NCBI GenBank assembly: GCA_030840665.1 | Contig: JAVEEB010000186.1 | Coordinates: 1-8,418, forward strand | Length of the DNA stretch: 8,418 nucleotides | Reading direction: 5' to 3' | Source: Frankiaceae bacterium | Lineage (GTDB): Bacteria > Actinomycetota > Actinomycetes > JAVEEB01 | Part shown: one piece after another, positions 1 to 6,745 of the stretch | How the letters are laid out: the number at the start of each line of letters is the position of its first letter | Numbering within the stretch: position 1 is the stretch's first letter | Notes under the pieces: generated by a model | Told to the model about the DNA's origin: nothing | Database searches by the model: none | The model's input: only the letters and a program-made list of their open reading frames with translations | Program-made: the position numbers and the translations under genes

Positions 1-107
1 GGTGTCCTCCCGCCGTTAGCTCTCACCGAGCTAGTAGTGCTATCGGTAGTGCAGACGGCCCAATCAAGCCATAGGGGAGAGATCACCCATTCGGCCCCAC
101 CGCCCGC
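1..107. other. Gap downstream of cobQ, with a Shine-Dalgarno-like site at the window edge
   Basis: No gene is recognisable here. Read on the minus strand, the last bases before the window edge contain GGGAGGA (plus positions 5-11), a strong Shine-Dalgarno-like sequence. A minus-strand gene probably begins within a few bases outside the window. GTAGTGC occurs twice in direct orientation (34-40 and 46-52, 12-bp period). I see no clear hairpin terminator after cobQ, so read-through into the next gene is possible. One plus frame is open across the gap but runs antisense into cobQ, so I do not call it. Confidence 0.4.
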
Positions 108-1568
108 TCAGCCGGCGGAGTTGATGACGTCCACGAGCGCAGGCATGTCGAGATGCGCGGCCACATGGTCCGCGAGCGCATCGAGGCGCTGCTGGCGGGC
201 GTCTGCGAAGGCCACGGGGCTGGGCCGGAACTGGCGCCCCGCCGCGGCCGCGACCTCCGTGAGGAATGCCCGGCGGAACTCGTCGTTCTCCAGGACTCCG
301 TGCCATACGGTCCCCCACGTGTTGCCCGCTCGGCACCCCTCCGGCCCGTCGGCGGTGGTGAACAGCGCGTCGCCGCCATCTGCGGTCACCAGCCCGTGAT
401 GGATTTCGTACGCCGACACGCGCGCCCCGTCGGTCGTCACGCCGGTCGGGCGGCCCAACGTCTTGTCCGCGGCGAAGCGAGTCCTGACGGGCAACAGGCC
501 GAGCCCCGCCACCGATCCGCGCCCGCTCTCCACGTCGTCCGTGATCGTCCCGCCGAGCATCTGGTAGCCGCCGCAGACACCGAGCACGGGCCGGCCTTTC
601 GCGGCGCGGTCGGTGAGCGCCGCCGCGAGCCCGCGGTCGCGCAGCCACTGCAGGTCCGCGACGGTCGCCCTTGTCCCGGGCAGCACCACGAGGTCGGCAT
701 CCGCGACATCGACGGGTGCGGTCGTGAACCGCACCGACACGTTCGGCTCGGCCGCCAGGGCATCGATGTCGGTGAAGTTGGAGATGCGGGGCAGGCGGAT
801 GACCGCGACGCGCAGCGCGTCGGCGTCCGCGCTGTCGGCGTACGACCCGAGATCGAGCGAATCCTCGACGTCGAGCCACAGCCCGTCGAGCCACGGCAGG
901 ACGCCGTACACGGGCCTTTTCGTGAGCTCTGTCAGGCGATCCAGCCCCGGCCGAAGCAGGCGAACGTCACCCCGGAACTTGTTGATGACCCAGCCGCGGA
1001 TGAGCGCTTGGTCGGCCGCGTCGAGCAGGGCGAGCGTCCCGTACAGCGAGGCGAAAACGCCGCCGCGGTCGATGTCACCGACCACGATGACGGGCAGCTG
1101 CGCGGGTTGTGCGAGCCCCATGTTGACGATGTCCGTGTCGCGCAGGTTGATCTCGGCCGGACTGCCGGCGCCCTCGCAGATCACGACATCGAACCGCGCG
1201 CGCAGGTCCGCCAGCGACTCCAGGGCGACGGCGCGCAACTGCGGTGCCAGGTCGCGATAGGAGAGCGCGTCGACGTCGGCGAAGGGCCTGCCGCGCACCA
1301 CGACCTGCGACGTGTGGTTGCTGCCGGGCTTGAGGAGCACCGGGTTCATCGCGGCCTCTGCGTCGACGCCGGCCGCCGCCGCCTGCATCGCCTGCGCGCG
1401 GCCGATCTCCGCGCCGTCTGCGGCTACGACGGAGTTCAAGGACATGTTCTGGGCTTTGTACGGCGCCACCCGGACACCCTGGCGCGCCAACCAGCGGCAC
1501 AGGCCCGCCACCAGCACCGTCTTCCCCGCGTCGCTGGACGTGCCGGCGACGAGCAGTGCGCCCTTCAC
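108..1568 (-). CDS. cobQ: Cobyric acid synthase CobQ (CbiP type), glutamine-hydrolysing
   Basis: This 486-residue protein has the usual length for CobQ. The family uses ATP and glutamine-derived ammonia to amidate corrin side chains b, d, e and g, turning adenosylcobyrinic acid a,c-diamide into adenosylcobyric acid in the cytosol. The N-terminal dethiobiotin-synthetase-like ATPase domain opens with a P-loop variant (GTSSDAGKT, residues 9-17), then [10 protein letters not shown] (37-46), a diagnostic CobQ segment, and [12 protein letters not shown] (131-142). The C-terminal class I glutaminase domain has its nucleophile Cys332 in [12 protein letters not shown] and the catalytic His423 in [11 protein letters not shown]. 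The GTG start gives the canonical N-terminus KGALLVAGT and overlaps the cobD stop in a GTGA tetranucleotide. I see no convincing Shine-Dalgarno sequence of its own, so translation is probably coupled to cobD. All expected catalytic residues are present. Confidence 0.96.
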   Translation of the reverse strand: MKGALLVAGTSSDAGKTVLVAGLCRWLARQGVRVAPYKAQNMSLNSVVAADGAEIGRAQAMQAAAAGVDAEAAMNPVLLKPGSNHTSQVVVRGRPFADVDALSYRDLAPQLRAVALESLADLRARFDVVICEGAGSPAEINLRDTDIVNMGLAQPAQLPVIVVGDIDRGGVFASLYGTLALLDAADQALIRGWVINKFRGDVRLLRPGLDRLTELTKRPVYGVLPWLDGLWLDVEDSLDLGSYADSADADALRVAVIRLPRISNFTDIDALAAEPNVSVRFTTAPVDVADADLVVLPGTRATVADLQWLRDRGLAAALTDRAAKGRPVLGVCGGYQMLGGTITDDVESGRGSVAGLGLLPVRTRFAADKTLGRPTGVTTDGARVSAYEIHHGLVTADGGDALFTTADGPEGCRAGNTWGTVWHGVLENDEFRRAFLTEVAAAAGRQFRPSPVAFADARQQRLDALADHVAAHLDMPALVDVINSAG

Positions 1569-2506
1569 CGGCGATGCTTGCGCAGCGCAACGACGGTAGC
1601 CAGGACGGCGGCGGCGGTGCCGATGCTGCGCGACAACCGCACGGCGCGCGCGATGTCAGCGATGGCCGGCGCGGGGCCGTCACCGAGGGCGGGCCGCGCT
1701 TCGGTGTGCCCGTCGTACGTGTTGGTGCCGCCCAGCGAAACGCCGAGCGCCCCGGCGAACGCCGCCTCGCACTGGCCGGCGTTCGGGCTCGGGTGCCGCG
1801 CCCCGTCGCGCGCCCAGATGTTGCGCGCCCGCAGGCGCGACCCGCCGGCGGACGGCGCGAGCAGGACGGCGAGGACGGCGGTCACGCGCGCGGGCACGTA
1901 GTTGAGAACGTCGTCGAGCTTCGCGGCCGGTTTGCCGAAGCGTTCGTACCGTTCGTTGCGGTAGCCGACCATCGCGTCCAAGGTGTTGACCGCGCGATAG
2001 AACAGCAGGCCGGGCACGCCGGCCACGGCCCCCCAGAGCAGCGGGGCAACGACGGCGTCGGACGTGTTCTCCGCGACCGACTCGACGACGGCCCGCGCGA
2101 CCTCCTCCGAGGACAACCCTGAGGGGTCACGGGCGCAGAGCGAACGCAGGCCCTCGCGGGCGGCCTCGAGATCCCCGGCTTCCAGGGACCGCTGCACGTC
2201 GGTCGCCGCCCGGCGCAGGCCTGCGCCACCCCCGACCACCCAGGGCGCGGTGGCCACGACGGCGGTGCGCCTCAGCGGCGACCGCGCCCGCCGGGTCGCG
2301 CGGCGGCCGAGCAGTGCCATCGGGAGCGTCGTGCTGGCGAGGAATCCCACGCCGTCGGTGAGTGAGGCGGCGTACACGGCGCGTTCGTGGGCGGCGGCCC
2401 ACTGGCCGAACAGTGCGACCGGGTGACCGCGGCGCGGGTCGCGGATGAGCGCATCCAGCGCCGCCCCTGACGCGAGGCCGACGGCGAGGGCGAGACGGCG
2501 CGGCAT
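1565..2506 (-). CDS. cobD: Adenosylcobinamide-phosphate synthase CobD/CbiB, integral membrane
   Basis: This 313-residue membrane protein matches the usual length (about 310-320) of CobD/CbiB, which attaches the (R)-1-aminopropan-2-ol (phosphate) side chain to adenosylcobyric acid, the product of the adjacent cobQ. Family signatures are clear: DPRRGHPV (23-30), [26 protein letters not shown] (125-150), the run [18 protein letters not shown] (170-187), [11 protein letters not shown] (197-207), and the C-terminal [20 protein letters not shown] (237-256) followed by LGGTNTYDG (258-266). Hydrophobic segments lie near 4-20, 51-66, 82-98, 151-169, 207-220 and 294-308. The frame stays open upstream to 2605, but that extension is charged, unlike the family, and lies inside tetR, so I start at ATG 2506. 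No Shine-Dalgarno precedes it. Instead TACGCT sits at -12 to -7, as expected for a leaderless promoter. It lies 23 bp after tetR and overlaps cobQ by 4 bp. Confidence 0.94.
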   Translation of the reverse strand: MPRRLALAVGLASGAALDALIRDPRRGHPVALFGQWAAAHERAVYAASLTDGVGFLASTTLPMALLGRRATRRARSPLRRTAVVATAPWVVGGGAGLRRAATDVQRSLEAGDLEAAREGLRSLCARDPSGLSSEEVARAVVESVAENTSDAVVAPLLWGAVAGVPGLLFYRAVNTLDAMVGYRNERYERFGKPAAKLDDVLNYVPARVTAVLAVLLAPSAGGSRLRARNIWARDGARHPSPNAGQCEAAFAGALGVSLGGTNTYDGHTEARPALGDGPAPAIADIARAVRLSRSIGTAAAVLATVVALRKHRR

Positions 2507-2512
2507 GTCGCC

Positions 2513-2518
2513 AGCGTA
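2513..2518 (-). promoter_or_regulatory. Possible leaderless -10 box for cobD
   Basis: On the minus strand TACGCT fits the actinobacterial TANNNT -10 pattern. It lies six bases before the cobD ATG, so transcription would begin at or next to the start codon. cobD has no Shine-Dalgarno sequence, which supports this. No -35 hexamer is evident about 17 bp upstream. Co-transcription from tetR, 23 bp away, remains a good alternative. Confidence 0.35.
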
Positions 2519-2529
2519 GAGGCGGGGTG

Positions 2530-3120
2530 CTACCTGGCTGCCGGGGCGCCGTACCGGAGCCCGTCCATCAGCAGGGCGACCATGCGGCGCGCTTGTTCCT
2601 TCCACTCCGGCTGGTCACTCATCATGCAGAGCCCGCCGAGCGTGCGCAGGAGGTCGGCGGGGTCGACATCCGACCGAATGGCCCCATCGGCGATCGCCGC
2701 GTCGATCATCGACTGCAGGGCGGTCAGCATCTTGGCGCGCATGTCCGCGAACAGTTCGTGATGGCCGACGTCGGAGGCCTGCTTGAGCGTGGCCGCGAGC
2801 CCGCGCTTGGACGCGACGTAGTCGACGAAAGCGGTCATCCAGTCCAGGAGCGCGGCGTCTGGCGGCTCCTCGCTGAGCAGCCGCGCCGCGTCCTCACAGA
2901 CGGTGTCGACGCCGCGGCGGTAGGCCTCGACGACGAGGGCCTCCCGGGTCGGGAAGTGCCGGTACAGCGTGCCGATGCCGACCCCGGCCCGGCGCGCGAT
3001 GTCCTCGAGCGAGGTCTCCGTGCCGTTCTGGGCGAACGCCTCGATCGCGGCGATGAGCAGAGCGTCCCGGTTGCGCTGGGCGTCCGCGCGCAGCGCTCGC
3101 GCCTCGACCGACGTGGTCAC
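2530..3120 (-). CDS. TetR-family repressor, probable regulator of the divergent MFS exporter
   Basis: This 196-residue TetR/AcrR-family regulator has a normal length. The N-terminal DNA-binding domain (about 14-62) carries the helix-turn-helix SLEDIARRAGVGIGTLYRHF (37-56) followed by PTREALV, an almost canonical TetR signature. The C-terminal ligand domain, with LLDWMTAFVDYVASKRGLAATL at 91-112, resembles the SbtR-like C-terminal family; this is from memory, not a search. The GTG start at 3120 is preceded by AAAGGGA six bases upstream. The gene is divergent from a DHA2-type MFS exporter across 111 bp that hold two matching dyads, one inside the exporter's promoter spacer. The inferred role is to repress the exporter until a toxic ligand binds. 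The ligand cannot be told from the sequence. The gene points toward cobD with a 23-bp gap, so read-through into cobD-cobQ is possible. I could not identify its own promoter. Confidence 0.92.
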   Translation of the reverse strand: MTTSVEARALRADAQRNRDALLIAAIEAFAQNGTETSLEDIARRAGVGIGTLYRHFPTREALVVEAYRRGVDTVCEDAARLLSEEPPDAALLDWMTAFVDYVASKRGLAATLKQASDVGHHELFADMRAKMLTALQSMIDAAIADGAIRSDVDPADLLRTLGGLCMMSDQPEWKEQARRMVALLMDGLRYGAPAAR

Positions 3121-3154
3121 CAGAAGTCCCTTTCGACAGTCCCTGAGAAATCAC

Positions 3155-3183
3155 TTGCAAACCGGAGGCGGCCTCCGTATGGT
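3155..3183 (+). promoter_or_regulatory. Promoter of the MFS exporter gene
   Basis: A -35 hexamer TTGCAA (3155-3160; 4 of 6 matches to TTGACA) and a -10 hexamer TATGGT (3178-3183; 4 of 6 matches to TATAAT, fits TANNNT) are separated by exactly 17 bp. Transcription would start near 3190, giving a leader of about 42 nt. A 15-bp perfect dyad fills most of the spacer, where a bound repressor would block RNA polymerase. Confidence 0.7.
3163..3177. promoter_or_regulatory. Operator dyad 1 (probable TetR site)
   Basis: This is a perfect inverted repeat, CGGAGGC-G-GCCTCCG, with a 1-bp centre at 3170. It lies wholly between the -35 and -10 boxes of the exporter promoter. The core GGAGGCGGCCTCC recurs with a single change 23 bp downstream. 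Assignment to the adjacent TetR protein is inferred from position and symmetry. Confidence 0.68.
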
Positions 3184-3186
3184 TGT

Positions 3187-3199
3187 GGAGGCGCCCTCC
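3187..3199. promoter_or_regulatory. Operator dyad 2 (probable TetR site)
   Basis: GGAGG-CGC-CCTCC differs from the core of dyad 1 at one base (3194, C instead of G). Its centre (3193) is 23 bp, about two helical turns, from that of dyad 1 (3170). It covers the predicted transcription start of the exporter gene. Two repressor dimers on roughly the same face of the helix could bind here together. Confidence 0.6.
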
Positions 3200-3231
3200 G
3201 CTTTCTCCATCATCCACCTAGAGGTACCAAA

Positions 3232-4725
3232 ATGCCACCAGAACTGCTCGACTCCCGTCCTGTGCAGCCGGCCCGCCGTTCGCGCGCCCTGCCCGTCATC
3301 GTCCTCGCCCAGCTCATGGTCGTCCTCGACGCCACCATCGTGAACATCGCGCTGCCCAGCATCCAGTCCGCGCTGTCGTTCACCCGCGCCGAGCTCTCCT
3401 GGGTCATCAACGCCTACGCGCTCACCTTCGGCGGCCTGCTGCTCCTCGGCGCGCGCACCGGCGACCTGTTCGGCCGCAAGCGCACGTTCCTCATCGGCAT
3501 CGCCGCCTTCACGCTCGCCTCCGTCGCAGGCGGGCTTGCCACCTCCCCGGGCCTCCTCCTCGCCGCACGTGCCGCCCAGGGCATCGGCGCTGCGCTGGCC
3601 TCGCCCTCCGCGCTGGCCCTCCTCCTCGTGACGACCCGCGAGGGCGTCGAAAGGACGCGGGCGCTCGCCCTCTACACGGCGGTGTCGATCGGCGGAGCGG
3701 CCATCGGCCTCGTCGCCGGAGGCGTCCTCGTCGAGTGGGCCTCCTGGCAGTGGGTCTTCTACGTCAACGTTCCGATCGGCATTGCCCTGCTCGTCCTGGC
3801 ACGCCGCCACCTGACGGAGACCACCCGCACGCGCGGCCGCGTCGACATCGGCGGCGCACTGACGTCAACCCTCGGCATGGCCGGCATCGTCTACGGATTC
3901 ACCGAGGCCGCCAACTCCGGATGGAAGGCGACGAGCACGCTCGCCGCCTTCGGTGCGGGCATCGTGATGCTCCTGGCGTTCGTCTTCATCGAGCGCCGCG
4001 TCGAGACGCCGATCACACCGCTTCGACTCTTCGCGAGCCGCGACCGCGTCTTCTCCTACCTCGCCCGGCTCGGTCTCGTCGGCGGCATGTTCGGCATGTT
4101 CTTCTTCCTCACCCAGTTCCTCACCGGCGTCCTCGGCTACAGCGGCCTCGCGACGGGGCTGGCGTTCCTGCCACTGTCGGCGGCGGTCTTCACGACGTCC
4201 CAGCTGACCGCGCGTTTCCTGCTGCCGCGGGTCGGGGCGAAGCGTCTGATGGTGGGCGGCATCACCATCTCCACCACCGCCGTCCTACTGCTCACGCAGC
4301 TGCGCAGCACGAGCGGCTATTGGCTGGTTCTGGTGGCGCTCATCCTGTTCGGCATCGGCAACGGCAGCGCCTTCGTCCCGCTGACCGCGGCGTCGCTCGC
4401 AGGGGTCGAGCCGGCTGATGCCGGAGCGGCTTCCGGGCTTGTCAACGTCATGCAGCAGGTCGGCGGCGCGCTCGGACTGTCGATCCTCGTCACGGTCTTC
4501 GGCGCCGACAACCGCGCCCAGCGGGCCGCCGGGGTCCGCGACCAGGCGGCGCTCTTCGTACACGGCGCAGACCGGGCCTTCGCCGTCGCAGTGGTGATGC
4601 TGGTCATAGCAGTGGCCCTCGTCGCCAGCATGCGGTCGACGAGCCGCGTGCGCAGCGACCAGGAGGCGCGCAACCTCGATGACGAGCTCGAGATGGAGCT
4701 CGCTCAGGAACTCGTCGCGGACTAG
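3232..4725 (+). CDS. MFS drug exporter, DHA2 family (EmrB/QacA type, about 14 TM segments)
   Basis: This 497-residue inner-membrane transporter is of the proton-coupled DHA2 drug-efflux family. Motif D1 (LDATIVNIALP, 32-42) is in the first membrane segment. Motif A (GARTGDLFGRKR, 73-84) is in the loop after the second. Motif B (RAAQGIGAAL, 113-122) contains the conserved Arg. The motif C region (GGAAIGLVAGG, 154-164) has Leu160 where many antiporters have Pro, a variant I recall as common in actinobacterial members. Hydrophobic segments continue to about 468. A short charged, acidic cytoplasmic tail follows (475-497). The ATG at 3232 has AGAGGT six bases upstream, and the open frame before it is antisense to tetR. 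The gene is single and divergent from its probable TetR repressor, and it ends 19 bp before a strong terminator. Substrates cannot be predicted; quinones, dyes or antibiotics are typical for relatives. Confidence 0.93.
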   Translation: MPPELLDSRPVQPARRSRALPVIVLAQLMVVLDATIVNIALPSIQSALSFTRAELSWVINAYALTFGGLLLLGARTGDLFGRKRTFLIGIAAFTLASVAGGLATSPGLLLAARAAQGIGAALASPSALALLLVTTREGVERTRALALYTAVSIGGAAIGLVAGGVLVEWASWQWVFYVNVPIGIALLVLARRHLTETTRTRGRVDIGGALTSTLGMAGIVYGFTEAANSGWKATSTLAAFGAGIVMLLAFVFIERRVETPITPLRLFASRDRVFSYLARLGLVGGMFGMFFFLTQFLTGVLGYSGLATGLAFLPLSAAVFTTSQLTARFLLPRVGAKRLMVGGITISTTAVLLLTQLRSTSGYWLVLVALILFGIGNGSAFVPLTAASLAGVEPADAGAASGLVNVMQQVGGALGLSILVTVFGADNRAQRAAGVRDQAALFVHGADRAFAVAVVMLVIAVALVASMRSTSRVRSDQEARNLDDELEMELAQELVAD

Positions 4726-4744
4726 GACTGCCCGAGGCACAACG

Positions 4745-4787
4745 AAAGGTCCGCCGGTGGGTGTCGTCACCACCGGCGGACCTTTTT
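4745..4787 (+). terminator. Rho-independent terminator, possibly bidirectional
   Basis: A perfect 16-bp stem (4745-4760 with 4770-4785) encloses a 9-nt loop and runs into TTTTT (4783-4787). It lies 19 bp after the exporter stop codon. The htrA gene ends at 4831 on the opposite strand, 44 bp away. In that direction the same hairpin is followed by TTTCGTT, a weaker U-tract, so the element may stop both converging transcripts. Confidence 0.88.
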
Positions 4788-4830
4788 CGCCTCGTCATCG
4801 GAGCACCTGCGGGTTGCTCCCTCGAGGCGG

Positions 4831-6585
4831 CTACTGCGGCGGGCCCTCCGCCAACTTGACCGTTGCGCTGTGCGACTGGCCGGCGCTGTCGAGGTAGTGC
4901 ACGACGACGCTGTCACCCGGCTTGTGCGTGAAAAGTGTTGCTGTCAAGGCTTCCGGGGTATCGACAGCCGTTCCGCCGATCGCGGTGATCACGTCGCCGC
5001 TCTGCAGACCGGCCTTCGCAGCGGGGCCGTTGCTGAGCACGCCGGCGACTGCGGCACCCTGCACGCCGTACCCCTGTGCGGATGCGATCTGCACGCCGAG
5101 CATCGCGGTGGTGCCGATGTGCACGGTCGCGGAGGCCTTACCTGCCTCGATGTCCGAGGCAATTGCCAGCGCCTGGGTGATCGGGACGGCGAAGCCGTTC
5201 GTGTCGTTACTGAACCTGTACGCCGAGCCGGCGGCCGTGTCGATCCCGACGACCTCGCCCTTGACGTTCACCAGCGGGCCGCCCGAATCGCCGGCCTGCA
5301 CGTTCGCGTTCGTCTGGATCAGGCCGGTCAGCGTCTCGGACGTACCGTTCGACGCGTCGCTGGCCGTGATCTGCTGGTTGACGGCCGTGATGACGCCGCC
5401 GGCGTAGCTCGGGGTGCCACCCTTGCCGCCCGCGTTGCCGATCGCGACGACGCCTTGGCCTATTTGGACCGGCGCGGAACTGGTCGTCACGACGGTGAGG
5501 CCGGACGCGTTCGTCAGCTGCAACACGGCGATGTCGTGGCTGCGGTCGTACCCCACGACTGTCGCCTTGTACGTCTTGCCGTTGCCGACGTCCGTCACCG
5601 AGATCGTGGTCGCGCCACTGATCACGTGGTTGTTCGTCAGCACGAGGCCATTGGCGGTGAGCACCATGCCGGTGCCGGCCGCCTGACCCTGGCCGTAGTT
5701 GATGACGGTGTTGATGTCGACGATGCCGGCGTCGACGCGGCTGGCGATCGCTGCGGCGTCCGTCGGTCCAGCGGCTGAGTTGAGGCCAGAGCTTGGGCCG
5801 GTCCCACCCGTGCCGCCCGTTCCCGTACCGCCCGTGCCGCCTGCGCCCGTGCCGGCGGAGCCGTTACCCGGCAACACGTCGCCGGGTTGAATGCCCGACG
5901 ATCCGTCAGGGTTGGTCGGCAGCGGCACCGTGTTGTCGGGAGTAGTGGCGGGGCCGGCCGCTGCCGGCGGCGCGCTTTGGCTTGCGGTGCTACGCCAGTA
6001 CGAGTGGCCGGCCGCAGCACCGATGCCAGCGCTGGCGATGACGACGGCCGCCGCCATTGCTACGCCGCGCACCTTCTTCGAGGGCCGACGGCGTGCCGGT
6101 ACCGGTTCCGGCCAACTGGCCGAGCCGGTAGGCGGCGTCCCCGGCATTCCGAACTGGGGGGAGGCGCCTTCCCAGCCCGGGGGCGGAGTCCATCCGGGGG
6201 GCGGAGTCCACCCCGGGGGCGGAGTCGAGCCGGGAGGCGGAGTCGAGCCGGGAGGCGGGCCCCACCCGGAAGGGGGAGCCACATCCGGCGGCGGGGTCGA
6301 GCCTGGCGCCGAGGCCCAGCTGGGCGCGGGGGTCCAATTGGGCGGCGGCGTCGGGCCCGGTGCACCCTGCCAACGCGGTGCCGAGGCCCACGGCGGCAGA
6401 TTGCCCGGCGCGTCCTGGGGGGCCGGCCACTGCGGCTGCGGCGTCGGGGGGTGCCACTGGTCGTCCCGAGGCGGCTCCGGGACGTCGTTGCGGGTCGGCT
6501 CGGGAATGTCGTCGCGAGTCGGCTCTGGGATTTCGTTGCGAGTCGGCTCGGGCGACTCGTTCTGGTCGATCGGTTCGTCGCTCAC
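4831..6585 (-). CDS. htrA: HtrA/DegP-type S1C serine protease with PDZ domain, membrane-anchored
   Basis: This 584-residue protein belongs to the actinobacterial HtrA/PepD group, which degrades or refolds damaged secreted proteins outside the membrane. Residues 1-172 are cytoplasmic and disordered, with four 8-residue PEPTR units (12-42) and a run of six-residue Pro/Gly/Trp units (107-138). A basic stretch (165-173) precedes one membrane segment (about 174-193). A Gly/Thr-rich linker (240-264) leads to the trypsin-like domain, whose triad is His320 (TNNHVISGA), Asp351 (SHDIAVLQL) and Ser434 (QAGDSGGPLVN). A PDZ domain (about 496-578) ends the protein, with LGVQI as its carboxylate-binding strand. 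I chose GTG 6585 because AAGGAG lies five bases upstream; the open frame to 6675 lacks such a site. The gene is divergent from a MarR regulator, with no two-component genes alongside. Confidence 0.95.
   Translation of the reverse strand: MSDEPIDQNESPEPTRNEIPEPTRDDIPEPTRNDVPEPPRDDQWHPPTPQPQWPAPQDAPGNLPPWASAPRWQGAPGPTPPPNWTPAPSWASAPGSTPPPDVAPPSGWGPPPGSTPPPGSTPPPGWTPPPGWTPPPGWEGASPQFGMPGTPPTGSASWPEPVPARRRPSKKVRGVAMAAAVVIASAGIGAAAGHSYWRSTASQSAPPAAAGPATTPDNTVPLPTNPDGSSGIQPGDVLPGNGSAGTGAGGTGGTGTGGTGGTGPSSGLNSAAGPTDAAAIASRVDAGIVDINTVINYGQGQAAGTGMVLTANGLVLTNNHVISGATTISVTDVGNGKTYKATVVGYDRSHDIAVLQLTNASGLTVVTTSSAPVQIGQGVVAIGNAGGKGGTPSYAGGVITAVNQQITASDASNGTSETLTGLIQTNANVQAGDSGGPLVNVKGEVVGIDTAAGSAYRFSNDTNGFAVPITQALAIASDIEAGKASATVHIGTTAMLGVQIASAQGYGVQGAAVAGVLSNGPAAKAGLQSGDVITAIGGTAVDTPEALTATLFTHKPGDSVVVHYLDSAGQSHSATVKLAEGPPQ
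5794..5868 (-). repeat. Gly/Thr-rich low-complexity linker in htrA
   Basis: These codons give residues 240-264, a run of GGTG and GTG units between the membrane segment and the protease domain. It is simple-sequence coding DNA rather than an independent element. It probably forms a flexible stalk across the cell wall, and its length may vary between strains. Confidence 0.7.
6172..6267 (-). repeat. 18-bp tandem repeats coding for Pro-Pro-Pro-Gly-Trp/Ser-Thr units in htrA
   Basis: About five imperfect 18-bp units encode a PPPGWT or PPPGST hexapeptide (residues 107-138) in the cytoplasmic N-terminus. Adjacent copies are close to identical at DNA level, which points to recent slippage or unequal exchange. 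Similar Pro/Gly/aromatic tails are common before the membrane segment of actinobacterial HtrA and other anchored proteins. Confidence 0.8.
6460..6552 (-). repeat. 24-bp tandem repeats coding for PEPTRND-type octapeptides in htrA
   Basis: Four imperfect 24-bp units encode an octapeptide of the form PEPTRxxI/V (residues 12-42; the last unit reads PEPPRDD). The third and fourth positions, Pro-Thr, and the acidic pair are retained while hydrophobic spacers alternate between Ile and Val. The unit is distinct from the Pro/Gly/Trp repeat further along the same tail. Confidence 0.8.
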
Positions 6586-6745
6586 GTCGACTCCTTCACA
6601 CAGTCCTGAATGGCTATGGAAGGGACGATGCGCCGTTGGCCTGGGAACTCCCTGTGCCCGCGCTGAAGACTGCATGTGACCTTGCGTCAGCCATCAACCG
6701 GCAAAAATCAAGGGTGTCGGATCCGCACAGAGAGGACTACTCTCC
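6586..6745. other. Divergent intergenic region between htrA and marR
   Basis: This 160-bp gap must hold the promoters of both flanking genes. On the minus side an AAGGAG Shine-Dalgarno (plus 6591-6596) sets the htrA start. On the plus side TACTCT (6738-6743) is the best -10-like hexamer, without a good -35. It lies inside a dyad, GAGAG-N5-CTCTC (6730-6744). I found no convincing promoter for htrA, neither a vegetative one nor a GGAAC-type extracytoplasmic sigma-factor one. Confidence 0.4.
6730..6744. promoter_or_regulatory. Small dyad just before marR, possible autoregulatory operator
   Basis: GAGAG-GACTA-CTCTC is a perfect 5-bp inverted repeat with a 5-bp centre, ending one base before the upstream GTG start of marR. 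It contains the -10-like TACTCT. MarR proteins commonly bind dyads over their own promoters, so the position is suggestive, but the repeat is short. Confidence 0.3.

Noticed and set aside
153..1901. A 582-codon open frame on the plus strand antisense to cobQ and cobD
   Set aside because: Its product is a low-complexity Arg/Gly/Ala/His-rich shadow typical of the complementary strand of GC-rich genes. The minus-strand products have complete CobQ and CobD motif sets.
2507..2605. Upstream start for cobD at 2605
   Set aside because: The extra 33 residues are charged, unlike CobD proteins, and overlap the tetR coding end. The membrane-insertion start [10 protein letters not shown] fits the family.
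2527..3231. Upstream extension of the exporter reading frame
   Set aside because: It is antisense to tetR, contains no transporter-like sequence, and crosses the promoter. ATG 3232 has a good Shine-Dalgarno and gives the normal family N-terminus.
2507..3231. Cobalamin riboswitch controlling the cob genes
   Set aside because: There is no room before cobD (23 bp after tetR) and no B12-box-like segment that I could recognise in the tetR-exporter gap.
3982..4002. Possible loss of the motif C proline in the exporter as a functional defect
   Set aside because: Leu in this position (residue 160) is, to my knowledge, frequent in actinobacterial DHA2 transporters and all other motifs are intact, so it is not evidence of decay.
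6172..6267. Short regularly spaced repeats resembling a CRISPR array
   Set aside because: The repeats are contiguous 18-bp units without unique spacers, in frame within htrA, and encode Pro/Gly/Trp hexapeptides.
6586..6675. Upstream extension of the htrA frame to a start at 6675
   Set aside because: GTG 6585 has a near-perfect AAGGAG at good spacing and begins a typical VSDEP-like N-terminus; the 30 extra residues have no ribosome site and look non-coding.
6601..6720. Stress sigma-factor (GGAAC-type) promoter for htrA
   Set aside because: A GGGAAC occurs on the plus strand (6643-6648 region), which is the wrong direction for htrA, and no matching -10 partner is present.
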